DNA from: Mucilaginibacter paludis DSM 18603 | GTDB taxonomy: Bacteria > Bacteroidota > Bacteroidia > Sphingobacteriales > Sphingobacteriaceae | Length of the DNA stretch: 64,000 nt | Reading direction: 5' to 3' | NCBI RefSeq assembly: GCF_000166195.2 | Contig: NZ_CM001403.1 | Span: 1,798,001 to 1,862,000, forward strand | Shown: positions 17,994 through 26,836 of the stretch, one piece after another | Layout of the letters: every line of letters starts with the position of its first letter | Numbering within the stretch: position 1 is the first letter of the stretch | Program-made: the position numbers and the translations under genes | The notes under the pieces: model-generated | What the model was told of the DNA's origin: nothing | Database searches by the model: none | Seen by the model: only the letters and a program-made list of their open reading frames with translations

Positions 17994-20612
17994 TTAACTG
18001 AGGTATACCTTAAATGTGGTACCAACATTAACCTCGCTACTAACATCAATTTTACCACCCATGGCCTCAACCTGGTTTTTCGTAATAAACAAGCCTATCC
18101 CCTTTGAATCCGCATTATCATGAAACGTGCGATACATGCCAAATAATTTATCCCCATTTTTTTCCAAATCAATACCCAGTCCATTATCGCTTATCTCTAA
18201 AACAACATGCGTTCCTTCGCGATAGGCTTTAATTTCTATGACCGCTTTGCGTTGAGGGTGTTTGTATTTAATACCATTAGATAAAAAGTTAAACAAGATG
18301 CTCTCAATATAAGCCGGATTATAGTCGATTTCTAACAGCGGAGAAACACGGTTGTTAAGTTCGACATTTTTATGACCCTGATTAACGGCCAACACATCGC
18401 GCGTTTTTTCTATATAATTAAACAAATTAATTTTCCTGCGCTGATGGTTAATGCTGGTTTGTATAGATACTACATCGTTTAAATGCATAATGGTTTCGCT
18501 AAGCTGTAGTGATACCTTTTTAAGATGTTGAAGCAATTCGTTTTGCTCCGACTCGTTTTCGGCATCAAATATCAAATTAACCAGCATTTCAAAATTACCG
18601 GAGTGGGTACGCAGGTTATGTGATATGATATAAGCGAAATTGATTAGCCTGTTGTTTTGTTCTGATACTAAGTCAAAAGTTTCCCGTAATTGCTGTTCTT
18701 TTACTTTCTGTTCGGTAACATCGGTAATATAGCCATGCCATATTACGCTACTATCGCTTAACAACTCCGGGCGCGCCATACCTTTAATCCAACGGACACC
18801 TTTTGAGGGCGTGTTGATGCGGGCCTCGTGCTCCCATTTAGTTAGATGATGAAATGATTGCGCAATCGATTCCATTAACTCTTTCCGATCTTCGGGAAGC
18901 AATTGCTCAAAAACCACCCAACCATCGCTTTTAGCCGCTTCCAGATCAATCTCAAATAAGTCGGCCATGCCTTTACTTGAAAATGGAAAACAAGAATGTC
19001 CATCCGGAAAAAACCTGAACTGATAAATGCCCCCGGGTACCTCATTGGATAATTTGGTAAACAATGCGTCCCTTTCTACCAGCGCCTCTTCGGCCTTTTT
19101 ACGCTCATTAACATTCCGCATGCTGCCCTCAAACCCCTCAACTGCGCCATCTGCATTTCGTATAACCTGAGCATTGATTGAGATATGCATGGGCTTATCA
19201 GAAGTTTTTAAAAGGGCGTTAAAATCAGTAACCCTGCCATGGATCATTACCCCGGCAAGCAACTCCACATAATCGTCGTGATGCTGGTAAAAATCGCCTA
19301 CCGAGCGGCCAACAACTTCCTCTCTTTTATAGCCCGAATATTTTTCAATTGAGGGGCTAACCTCGGTAATAATACCTCTAAAATCGGTTTGATAAAAAAC
19401 GTCCTGCACGTTTTCAAAAATTTTACGGTATTTCGCTTCACTGTCTTTTAAAGCCAGCTCTGTATACTTGCGCTCGGTAATATCTATTATTTGCGACACA
19501 AAATAAAGTGGCTTTCCAACCATATCCTTTACCAGCGATACATTAAGCAGGGCCCAAACGGTATCTCCTGACTTATGAAAATATCTTTTCTCCAGATGGT
19601 AACTCTCAATCTCGTCTGCCAATAACAGGTTAAGCAACTCCAGATCCCGGTCAACATCATCCGGGTGGGTTATCTCCTGGAATGTTTTCAACACCAATTC
19701 ATCCGGGGTATAACCCAGTAATTCGCTAATATTTTTATTCACCTTTAGCCACTTGCCGGTTAACGATACCAGCGCCATGCCGATAGGCGAGTATTCAAAT
19801 GCGCCCCTGAAACGATCTTCGCTTATTTGTAGCTCCTCCTTTATTTTAACCTGGTTATCAATATTTTGAAGTATACCATATACCCTTTCACATCTGCCGT
19901 TCCTGAAATCAGGATAACCGATGGCTCGTGTCCATACATCTTTGCCTTTAGCGGTAGTTACCTTTAATTCCACATCATAGGGTACGCCATTAGTTATAGC
20001 ATTGCGCAAGGCGTTCACTAACTTGAGATTGGTTGCCTCTCCATTGAAGAATGCAAATCCGTCATCTGGCTGCAGGTTAAACTGGGGTTCAAAATCATCA
20101 GACACCTCAAATATTTCTCTTACCCCTTTTGACCAGGTAAGCTTTTTGTTAATCAGATTTAACTCCCAGCTGCCAATACCGGCCATACGGCTGGTTTCGT
20201 GAAGCAAGTTTTGAGTTTGCACTAATTCAAGTTCGGCAAGCTTTTGTTTTGTAATGTCAATATTACTCCCAACCATCCTTACCGGACGACCCTTCTCATC
20301 CCAATCTGTTACACGCCCGGCATATTTCACCCACACCGTCGAACCATTTTTATGTATATACCTCGCTTCGCCCTGATAGGCCTGTTTACCAAGGCTATCA
20401 ATATGGGCATTTAAATTATCTAAGATAGCTTGCTTGTCTTCCGGATGTACAATTTGTTGCCATACCAGGGCTGAATTGCCGAGTTCGTGCGGCTCATATC
20501 CAAACATTATTTTGTACGCATCACTCAAATAACCGGTATCGTTCTGAATATCATGATCCCAAAACCCCACTTCAGCGTCATCGAGAATGAATTTATTAAT
20601 ATCGTTATCCAT
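17994..20612 (-). CDS. Cytoplasmic histidine kinase with five PAS domains
   Basis: An 872-residue sensor without membrane segments. Five PAS/PAC units follow each other (about 1-130, 130-262, 263-392, 393-515, 516-640), most ending in a PAC tail such as GSNIDITKQK or VSQIIDITERK. The kinase core starts with the H-box IISHNLRTHSG (H665), then an N-box (ILFNFLSNGIKYKHP), a G1 box (EISDNGLGID) and a G2-like box (DSKGIGLFITKNQ). It is divergent from a single-domain response regulator that opens the exopolysaccharide operon, so this regulator is its likely phosphoryl acceptor (inference). The signal sensed by the PAS array is unknown. Confidence 0.93.
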   Translation of the reverse strand: MDNDINKFILDDAEVGFWDHDIQNDTGYLSDAYKIMFGYEPHELGNSALVWQQIVHPEDKQAILDNLNAHIDSLGKQAYQGEARYIHKNGSTVWVKYAGRVTDWDEKGRPVRMVGSNIDITKQKLAELELVQTQNLLHETSRMAGIGSWELNLINKKLTWSKGVREIFEVSDDFEPQFNLQPDDGFAFFNGEATNLKLVNALRNAITNGVPYDVELKVTTAKGKDVWTRAIGYPDFRNGRCERVYGILQNIDNQVKIKEELQISEDRFRGAFEYSPIGMALVSLTGKWLKVNKNISELLGYTPDELVLKTFQEITHPDDVDRDLELLNLLLADEIESYHLEKRYFHKSGDTVWALLNVSLVKDMVGKPLYFVSQIIDITERKYTELALKDSEAKYRKIFENVQDVFYQTDFRGIITEVSPSIEKYSGYKREEVVGRSVGDFYQHHDDYVELLAGVMIHGRVTDFNALLKTSDKPMHISINAQVIRNADGAVEGFEGSMRNVNERKKAEEALVERDALFTKLSNEVPGGIYQFRFFPDGHSCFPFSSKGMADLFEIDLEAAKSDGWVVFEQLLPEDRKELMESIAQSFHHLTKWEHEARINTPSKGVRWIKGMARPELLSDSSVIWHGYITDVTEQKVKEQQLRETFDLVSEQNNRLINFAYIISHNLRTHSGNFEMLVNLIFDAENESEQNELLQHLKKVSLQLSETIMHLNDVVSIQTSINHQRRKINLFNYIEKTRDVLAVNQGHKNVELNNRVSPLLEIDYNPAYIESILFNFLSNGIKYKHPQRKAVIEIKAYREGTHVVLEISDNGLGIDLEKNGDKLFGMYRTFHDNADSKGIGLFITKNQVEAMGGKIDVSSEVNVGTTFKVYLS

Positions 20613-21129
20613 ATAAATGGGATGCGTTTAACGGTAAAAGTTCAGTTAATTAGGCACTTTAAATTTAGTATTTTTCATCAACTAAAATCCGGCCGAACTA
20701 TAATAAATAGATGTAACCCATTTTAATATTTATCGTACAATGACTTTTATTTAATTAAATCGAAGAAGAAAATTGGGTTTGGCAAGTTTAAGATCAAATT
20801 ATAGGAAATTACCAAAACATGGAACATTAATAAACTCCACACTTTGAGCAAGTAAATGCACAATTTTTATCATATGGGGACGATGAATACTTCCACAGCT
20901 AATAATATCGAGGAAATATTTGTTCCTTATTGTTAAAATTTGACGTTTTCAATTAAATTAAGTAAGCTTGTTACTTTGGTACAAAGTATGCCATATAAAC
21001 ATTGGTTAAACAGTTTTAATTAACTATGTTTAATTGATTTTTATTGGGGTGCTTCTTGATGGTGATATCGATAAGAATCCATTGCTTTAATAATATATGG
21101 CACACATTATTTAAAAACTTCGAAATTGA
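20613..21129. promoter_or_regulatory. Divergent control region of kinase and exopolysaccharide operon
   Basis: A 517-bp noncoding region between the divergent kinase and response-regulator genes. It contains the 17-bp palindrome TACTTTG-GTA-CAAAGTA at 20972-20988, about 140 bases before the operon's first ATG. The left arm also resembles a -7 box (TTACTTTG), but no TTG is at proper distance. The length suggests a long untranslated leader or several binding sites. Confidence 0.5.
20972..20988. promoter_or_regulatory. Palindrome, candidate operator of the exopolysaccharide operon
   Basis: Perfect 7-bp arms TACTTTG and CAAAGTA around GTA. Symmetry and position suggest binding by a dimeric regulator; the neighbouring response regulator has no DNA-binding domain, so the binder would be encoded elsewhere. 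Confidence 0.4.
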
Positions 21130-21522
21130 ATGAAAACACAAATACTTATTGTTGATGATGATTTGAGTATTTTAAAGCTTTTAAACTTTATTTTATCGAA
21201 AGATTACGACTTAGTTGTGAAGAACAGCGGTTTAGAAGCTTTAAGCTGGCTGGAAGAGGGAAACGATCCAGGGCTGGTTATATCAGATTTGCAGATGCCT
21301 TATATTGATGGTCTTACTTTTGTTCGTAATTTAAAAATAAGTGGTTTTTATAAAGACACACCCATTATTGTACTATCGGGCGCTGATAACCTGAACGAAT
21401 TGGTTGCAGAAATGCCTTTTACAATAAATGCGCACCTGAAAAAGCCATTTAACCCAGCCGCTTTAAAAACAGCCATAACACAGGTATTAAATATATATGA
21501 CTCCACAGAATACACCAACTAA
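21130..21522 (+). CDS. Single-domain response regulator
   Basis: A 130-residue CheY-like receiver with no output domain. The acidic pocket is VDDD near the N-terminus, the phosphorylated Asp is D53 in ISDLQMPYIDG, the Thr/Ser position is in VLSGAD, and the conserved Lys is K105 in LKKPF. It is the first gene of the exopolysaccharide operon and overlaps the next gene by 26 bases, implying coupled translation. Its likely kinase is the divergent five-PAS protein. With no DNA-binding domain, it probably acts by protein contact, perhaps on the receiver-like domain of the next gene product. Confidence 0.95.
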   Translation: MKTQILIVDDDLSILKLLNFILSKDYDLVVKNSGLEALSWLEEGNDPGLVISDLQMPYIDGLTFVRNLKISGFYKDTPIIVLSGADNLNELVAEMPFTINAHLKKPFNPAALKTAITQVLNIYDSTEYTN

Positions 21523-22591
21523 TTGGGAAAATTCTAATCAGGCGCAAAATAAAGTTGCCTATGTTAGCTCAACTGCCGAGGACAGGCTGGTTGACCAACT
21601 ACGTCAGCATTTTTTTATTAAGCACCTGGTTACCTACAGCGCCTTTGAAGACTACTTGGCAGAGCAGTCCATATTAACGCTCCCCGATATTTTATTAATG
21701 GAGATAGATGAGGACGAATATTGTTTTACCCTGGTTGAAAAGATCAAAAAAAATCCGATGCTCCACGGCTTGTTGATTGTACTACTTGCCAAAACTCCAA
21801 ACAAACACTGGAAAGCAAAGGCGATGAAACTCAAGGTAAATGATTTATATACCTACCCGCTGCCCGTTGATTATTTGCGCGAACGTCTGAATTTTTTAAT
21901 TAAATTTAAACTGATCAGGCCCAAGCTGTCCGAATTGCTAAACCAGGTTGATGTTGAATATAAGATGCCGTTGAGCAAACGTTTGTTTGATATTGTATCA
22001 TCGGGCATAGCTCTTATTTTAGCATCGCCTATTATGCTATTGGTTGCCATTATGGTTAAACTGGAATCAAAAGGCCCCATCATCTACAAAAGCAAACGTG
22101 TAGGAACGGGGTATCTGGTATTTGATTTTTACAAATTCAGATCCATGCGCACCGATGCCGATCAAACCCTGGCCCAGCTATCAAGCCTTAACCAGTACAG
22201 CGCCGAAGAGGAAGGAAGTACCAAAGCTGCCTTTGTCAAAATAAAGAACGACCCACGCGTTACTAAGGTTGGTAATTTTATACGTAACACCAGTCTTGAC
22301 GAGCTTCCCCAATTATTCAATATTTTAAAAGGTGATATGTCGTTAGTTGGAAACCGCCCGTTGCCTTTATACGAAGCAGAGATGCTGACATCCAACGAAT
22401 GGTCAATGCGTTTTCTGGGTCCTGCCGGACTAACCGGCTTGTGGCAGGTAAGTAAACGCGGAAAAGAAGACATGTCTGAGCGGGAAAGGAAAAAATTAGA
22501 CAACTTTTATGCTCAAAATTATTCTTTCTGGCTCGACTTAAAGATTCTTTTAGGAACATTTCCGGCATTGTTCCAAAAAGAAAAAGTTTAA
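21497..22591 (+). CDS. Priming sugar-phosphate transferase with N-terminal pseudo-receiver
   Basis: A 364-residue protein. Residues about 18-140 have the size and strand-helix rhythm of a receiver domain, but the phospho-Asp position reads LLMEID (E69) and the usual Lys-Pro is TYPLP, so it cannot be phosphorylated normally. Residues about 160-364 are a bacterial sugar transferase (WcaJ/ExoY/WbaP C-terminal type): one membrane segment ([20 protein letters not shown]), [29 protein letters not shown] and [11 protein letters not shown]. It should transfer a sugar phosphate to undecaprenyl phosphate and start repeat-unit synthesis. Fusion and position after a receiver gene suggest activity control by signalling. 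Confidence 0.9.
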   Translation: MTPQNTPTNWENSNQAQNKVAYVSSTAEDRLVDQLRQHFFIKHLVTYSAFEDYLAEQSILTLPDILLMEIDEDEYCFTLVEKIKKNPMLHGLLIVLLAKTPNKHWKAKAMKLKVNDLYTYPLPVDYLRERLNFLIKFKLIRPKLSELLNQVDVEYKMPLSKRLFDIVSSGIALILASPIMLLVAIMVKLESKGPIIYKSKRVGTGYLVFDFYKFRSMRTDADQTLAQLSSLNQYSAEEEGSTKAAFVKIKNDPRVTKVGNFIRNTSLDELPQLFNILKGDMSLVGNRPLPLYEAEMLTSNEWSMRFLGPAGLTGLWQVSKRGKEDMSERERKKLDNFYAQNYSFWLDLKILLGTFPALFQKEKV

Positions 22592-22599
22592 TTTGCTAC

Positions 22600-23316
22600 A
22601 TGAAAAGGAATTTCATTTTTACAATAGGTGTCATTCTGTTCTTACTTCCTGCTGCACAAGGTTTTGCGCAGGAGAGTATCATGAACGACATTTCTTATCC
22701 ATTTTTACAAAAGTTAATTGCAGCTGCTAAAGAATATTATCCACAAATAAAGATAAAGCAAGAGCAGGTTAATGCGGCCAAAATAAACTACAATGGTTCA
22801 AAATCGGCATGGTTTGATGGTTTATCACTTTCGTACGTTTACAGTCCTAAAAACACATTAAGCTTAACCTCTACAAGTACCACTACCAGCGGCTCCGGCA
22901 CAAGCAACCCGAGCCTTTTTTCAGGTTACCAGGTTTCGGTTAGCGTAAACGTAGGAAGTTTTATTAAAAACCCCTTTAATACTAAAGTGGCCAAAGCAAA
23001 CTATAACATTGCATTGCTTGAGCAGCAAGCTTTTAACGGCAATATTGAAACGGAAGTTACTAAACTCTACCTAACCTATATACAACAAATAGCATCGTTG
23101 AGGTTACGAACCAAAACCGCGCAGGACATAGGCTCATTGCTTGAGCAAAGCAGACGCGATTTTGAGAAAGGAGATGAGACAATAGAAAATTACACCAAGG
23201 CTACAACTTCGTTCTCTGATATTAATCAACTAAAAATTGATGCCGAGGTTGCCGTTTTAAATGCCAAGGTAGCGCTTGAAGAGATTATAGGAAAAAAATT
23301 AGAAGAAGTAAAATAA
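22600..23316 (+). CDS. Short TolC-like outer-membrane/periplasmic protein
   Basis: A 238-residue exported protein with a signal peptide ending near GFAQ (residue 24). The helical part LQKLIAAAKEYYPQIKIKQE and later ALLEQQAFNGNIETEVTKLYL, with a central beta-like Ser/Thr/Gly-rich section (FSGYQVSVSVNVG), fits one half of a TolC protomer; usual TolC proteins are about twice as long. It ends directly before the Wzc-like gene (TAA then ATG). No frameshift is seen around it, so it is a naturally short form. A role in polysaccharide export with its neighbour is inferred from context. Confidence 0.7.
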   Translation: MKRNFIFTIGVILFLLPAAQGFAQESIMNDISYPFLQKLIAAAKEYYPQIKIKQEQVNAAKINYNGSKSAWFDGLSLSYVYSPKNTLSLTSTSTTTSGSGTSNPSLFSGYQVSVSVNVGSFIKNPFNTKVAKANYNIALLEQQAFNGNIETEVTKLYLTYIQQIASLRLRTKTAQDIGSLLEQSRRDFEKGDETIENYTKATTSFSDINQLKIDAEVAVLNAKVALEEIIGKKLEEVK

Positions 23317-25461
23317 ATGGAAGCATCTGATTTTTTTAAACTGTTAAAACGCTACCGAATTGTGATGATGGTCATTCCACTGATCACCATCATGGTAACC
23401 TATTACTTCGTTCGTAATTTACCCGATAGCTATGTTTCGCAAACGCAGATAGCAACCGGAATAGTTGACCAATCGCAAAAACTCCCCGAAGACCAAACGG
23501 CGCAGGAGTCGCAAATATTCATGGAATTTGCCAACGTAATTGCAACTATCAAGTTGAACACGATAGTAAACCAGGTATCTTACCAACTTATTCTGCACGA
23601 CCTGACCAGCGATTTACCCTTTCGCAAGCCCAGCAAATTATTTAGGGATTTAAATGCCAATGCCCGGGCGCATGCTATCGAGGTTTACACCAAAATGTAC
23701 AATACCCATGGTGCTTTGATGTTGTGGGACAAGGACCAAAACGGATTAAATTCCCTGATAAACTCCATGCGTTATGATGCAGGCTCTATACAAGCAAAAT
23801 TGGGAATTTACCGATGGGAGAACAGCGACTTTATTCATGTGGATTTTGAGTCAGAAAATCCACAGCTTTCGGCCTTTGTGTTAAATACACTGGCCAAAGA
23901 ATTTATAAGCTATCATACCGATACCGAAAAGGGTAATCAATTAAAGTCAATTCATGCCCTGGATAGCTTGCTTCAAAAAAAGAAACTCTCCATTGATAAA
24001 AAAACCGATTCGTTAAAACGCTATAAAATCAAGAATCACATTTTAAATATCAAGGACCAGGCATCAAGCCTGTACGCTCAGATATCTGACTTTGAGGGGC
24101 GTAAGCAACAAGCCGAAAAAGACATCGCCGCCAACGACGGGGCCATCAAAAGCATCGATAGTAAATTTAAAACATCTGGAAAAAGAGGTGGGTATTTTGA
24201 AAATGTTTCGAGCAAAATAAACACTAAGATTGCGGCCGACAAGGATATTTTAAAATCGTACACAGATGCCTGGATCAAGAGCAACTATAATAATTATTAC
24301 AAATTAAAGATAGACTCGGTACAAAACATACTGACAAACGAAATCAATCAGTCGGCCGATCAATCAGGCGATAGCCCACTCTCAACAAAAAGCAGCTTGA
24401 GAGCACAAAAGCTAAACCTCGAAGTAACTTACGACCTTGCAAAATTCAGTTTGAATACGCTTGAAAAGGAGATTGGCCGGTTAAAAGGTGAGCTTGACCA
24501 ATTGGTGCCCCACGAGGCCGTAATCCAATCGATGGAAAGTAGCATCGACATAGATAGTAAAGAATATCTTGATTTGCTGGCTAAATATAACCAGGCATCC
24601 GTGCTGTCAAACTTTTCTGTAAAGTTACGGCAGGTTGATCTGGCTATGCCCGGCGGGCCCCAAAGCTCCAAAAAAATGATACTCACCATTGCCGCCGGTG
24701 TAATTAGCGAGGTATTTTGCCTGCTTGTGCTATTTGTTTTATTTTACCTTGATAGTACAATTAAACACCCACGCACATTGGCCAGCGTATCGGGCCTTCC
24801 TGTTTTAGGATACCTCAACGTAATTACGGGATCAATTCTTGATTTGAGGAAATTATGGGATACCGATAACAAGAACAAGATGCAGCAGTTTAAAGACCAG
24901 TTGCGATCCATCCGGTTTGAAATTGATCAGGAACTAAACGATCATAAATTATTAGCAATAACAAGTTTGGGTGAAGGCGAAGGAAAAACGCTTTTAGCTG
25001 TAAGCCTGGCTTACTCCTACTCCATTATCAATAAAAAAGTATTGCTAATTGACGGCAATTTTAGTAACCCAAGTATCAGCACAACGATAAAACCACAGTT
25101 GTTTATTGAAGAGTATTTTAAAGAAAGCCCGGATAATAACCAGGCCATTACTAACGACGTGCATGTGATAGGAAACCGGGGGAACGATATTACGCTGTTG
25201 GAGATTGATGGCGAAAAAGCTATTGAACAGAAGTTTATTGAGCTAAAGGCCCTGTACGATATCATTATTGTAGAAGTTCAGGATATGAGCAAGATGAATA
25301 AGGCCAAAGAGTGGCTGCTATTTGCTGATAAAACCATTGTTGTATTTGAGGCTAACCAAAGCATGAATGAAACCAAAAATGCCGCGATTAAATATTTTAA
25401 AACCCTCGGGCCAAAATTTGGAGGCTGGATATTTAACAGAGTACCGTTAGACGACAAGTAG
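23317..25461 (+). CDS. Wzc-like polysaccharide co-polymerase with degenerate kinase domain
   Basis: A 714-residue inner-membrane protein: TM1 at about 15-33, a long periplasmic Wzz/coiled-coil part to about 445, TM2 at about 447-475, and a cytoplasmic BY-kinase-like domain from about 520. The P-loop is SLGEGEGKTLL (K557). The Walker A' block is LLIDGNF (D579) without the usual Asp-x-Arg, and the Walker B position reads IIIVEVQ (E653) rather than a hydrophobic-Asp motif. No C-terminal tyrosine cluster exists. Wzc proteins set chain length and connect synthesis to export; here nucleotide binding may remain while kinase activity looks doubtful. Confidence 0.88.
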   Translation: MEASDFFKLLKRYRIVMMVIPLITIMVTYYFVRNLPDSYVSQTQIATGIVDQSQKLPEDQTAQESQIFMEFANVIATIKLNTIVNQVSYQLILHDLTSDLPFRKPSKLFRDLNANARAHAIEVYTKMYNTHGALMLWDKDQNGLNSLINSMRYDAGSIQAKLGIYRWENSDFIHVDFESENPQLSAFVLNTLAKEFISYHTDTEKGNQLKSIHALDSLLQKKKLSIDKKTDSLKRYKIKNHILNIKDQASSLYAQISDFEGRKQQAEKDIAANDGAIKSIDSKFKTSGKRGGYFENVSSKINTKIAADKDILKSYTDAWIKSNYNNYYKLKIDSVQNILTNEINQSADQSGDSPLSTKSSLRAQKLNLEVTYDLAKFSLNTLEKEIGRLKGELDQLVPHEAVIQSMESSIDIDSKEYLDLLAKYNQASVLSNFSVKLRQVDLAMPGGPQSSKKMILTIAAGVISEVFCLLVLFVLFYLDSTIKHPRTLASVSGLPVLGYLNVITGSILDLRKLWDTDNKNKMQQFKDQLRSIRFEIDQELNDHKLLAITSLGEGEGKTLLAVSLAYSYSIINKKVLLIDGNFSNPSISTTIKPQLFIEEYFKESPDNNQAITNDVHVIGNRGNDITLLEIDGEKAIEQKFIELKALYDIIIVEVQDMSKMNKAKEWLLFADKTIVVFEANQSMNETKNAAIKYFKTLGPKFGGWIFNRVPLDDK

Positions 25462-25492
25462 AACGCGTAGTAAACCTTTTTAATTTAAACCA

Positions 25493-26701
25493 ATGAACCG
25501 CCAACCTTTTATAGCTATTATATGGATCATCATTCAGGTTATAATAGGCTTTAACCTGGTGTTCCCGCTTATTTTGTTTCTGTTTTACAGTATAGTAAAA
25601 ACCAAACAGGATAAAGTTAATGTGGTACAAGGTGCGGCAGAACGGGATTATGCTATTATTGTAACTGCTTACGAGCAAACGCATACACTGCCTGCTGTTG
25701 TTAAATCATTATTGTTATTGAACTACAGCAACTATACTATTTATATTGTGGCCGATAAATGCGATATAAGTAAGCTTGACTTTGCCGACCCAAGGGTTAT
25801 TTTACTACGACCCGAAGAAACCCTGGCCAGCAATACGCGCTCGCATTTTTATGCCATCAATCGTTTTATCCGCCCGCACGAATGCTTAACCATTATAGAC
25901 AGCGATAATTTGGTTGAACCCGATTATTTAAACCAACTGAATATTTGGTTTGATAAAGGCTTTAAGGCTGTGCAAGGTATACGTGAAGCTAAAAACTTAG
26001 ATACCACCTTTGCATGCCTTGATGCAGCCCGGGATATTTACTATCATTTTTATGATGGAAAGGTGCTTTTTGGTGCTGGCTCATCAGCTACGTTGGCCGG
26101 ATCGGGCATGGCGTTTACCACATCCCTTTACAAGGAATGCCTGGAACATTTGGACATAACCGGGGCGGGCTTTGACAAAGTTTTGCAGGCAGCTATTGTT
26201 GACCGTAACGAGCGTATTGCTTTTACCATGGACGCTGTTGTTTATGATGAGAAAACTTCCCGCTCAGACCAATTGGTTAGTCAACGTTCCCGATGGATCA
26301 ATACCTGGTTTAAGTACTTTAAATTTGGATTTAAAATATTGGGTAACGGAATAATCAGGTTCAGTTTAAACCAGGTTTTATTCGGGATGGTATTAGTGCG
26401 CCCGCCATTATTTATGTTTTTAATCCTGTCGGTACTGTTTACATTGATTAACCTGGTTACCGGCCAGTTTTTAATAACCGCCATATGGGTGCTAAGTTTG
26501 TTTATTTTTGTTGGCGGCTTCCTTTTAGCTCTCGCCAAATCACATACCGACAAAAAAATCTACCAATCGCTGGTTAATATTCCTAAATTTATGTTTTTGC
26601 AGGTGTTATCGTTGTTTAAAATATTCGGTTCGTTAAAAAACAACGTGGCAACCAAGCATTATGTTGATACTCATATTGACGATTTAAACCAACAGAAATG
26701 A
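25493..26701 (+). CDS. Membrane glycosyltransferase, family 2
   Basis: A 402-residue protein with one N-terminal membrane helix (about 6-32), a GT-A catalytic domain, and two or three C-terminal helices (about 285-360). Catalytic features are VTAYEQTHTLPAVVKSLL at the start, TIIDSDNLVEPDYL (DxD) near residue 140, and the acceptor-side SQRSRW motif (Q/RxxRW) near 262. This resembles processive or inner-membrane GT2 enzymes of the cellulose/hyaluronan synthase type. It is part of the exopolysaccharide operon and overlaps the small membrane peptide gene as ATGA. Confidence 0.9.
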   Translation: MNRQPFIAIIWIIIQVIIGFNLVFPLILFLFYSIVKTKQDKVNVVQGAAERDYAIIVTAYEQTHTLPAVVKSLLLLNYSNYTIYIVADKCDISKLDFADPRVILLRPEETLASNTRSHFYAINRFIRPHECLTIIDSDNLVEPDYLNQLNIWFDKGFKAVQGIREAKNLDTTFACLDAARDIYYHFYDGKVLFGAGSSATLAGSGMAFTTSLYKECLEHLDITGAGFDKVLQAAIVDRNERIAFTMDAVVYDEKTSRSDQLVSQRSRWINTWFKYFKFGFKILGNGIIRFSLNQVLFGMVLVRPPLFMFLILSVLFTLINLVTGQFLITAIWVLSLFIFVGGFLLALAKSHTDKKIYQSLVNIPKFMFLQVLSLFKIFGSLKNNVATKHYVDTHIDDLNQQK

Positions 26702-26835
26702 GAATTGACCCTATTATAAAAGTAAAAGAAGACCCTTTTAAAGACTTAACCAGCACTCAAAAAAAAGGACGAAAAGTTGCCGTTGTGCTTGCTTTTGTGG
26801 CCGTGTTTGTATGGTTCTTTAAAATAGTATTTTAA
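26698..26835 (+). CDS. 45-residue single-pass membrane peptide
   Basis: The ATG overlaps the glycosyltransferase stop as ATGA, and the TAA ends one base before the ATG of the next gene, so it fills the gap exactly. The product has a charged N-terminal half (IKVKEDPFKDLTSTQKKGRK) and a hydrophobic C-terminal helix (VAVVLAFVAVFVWFFKIVF). This looks like a translationally coupled accessory subunit of the glycosyltransferase or the polymerase. No family recognised. Confidence 0.75.
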   Translation: MRIDPIIKVKEDPFKDLTSTQKKGRKVAVVLAFVAVFVWFFKIVF

Positions 26836-26836
26836 C

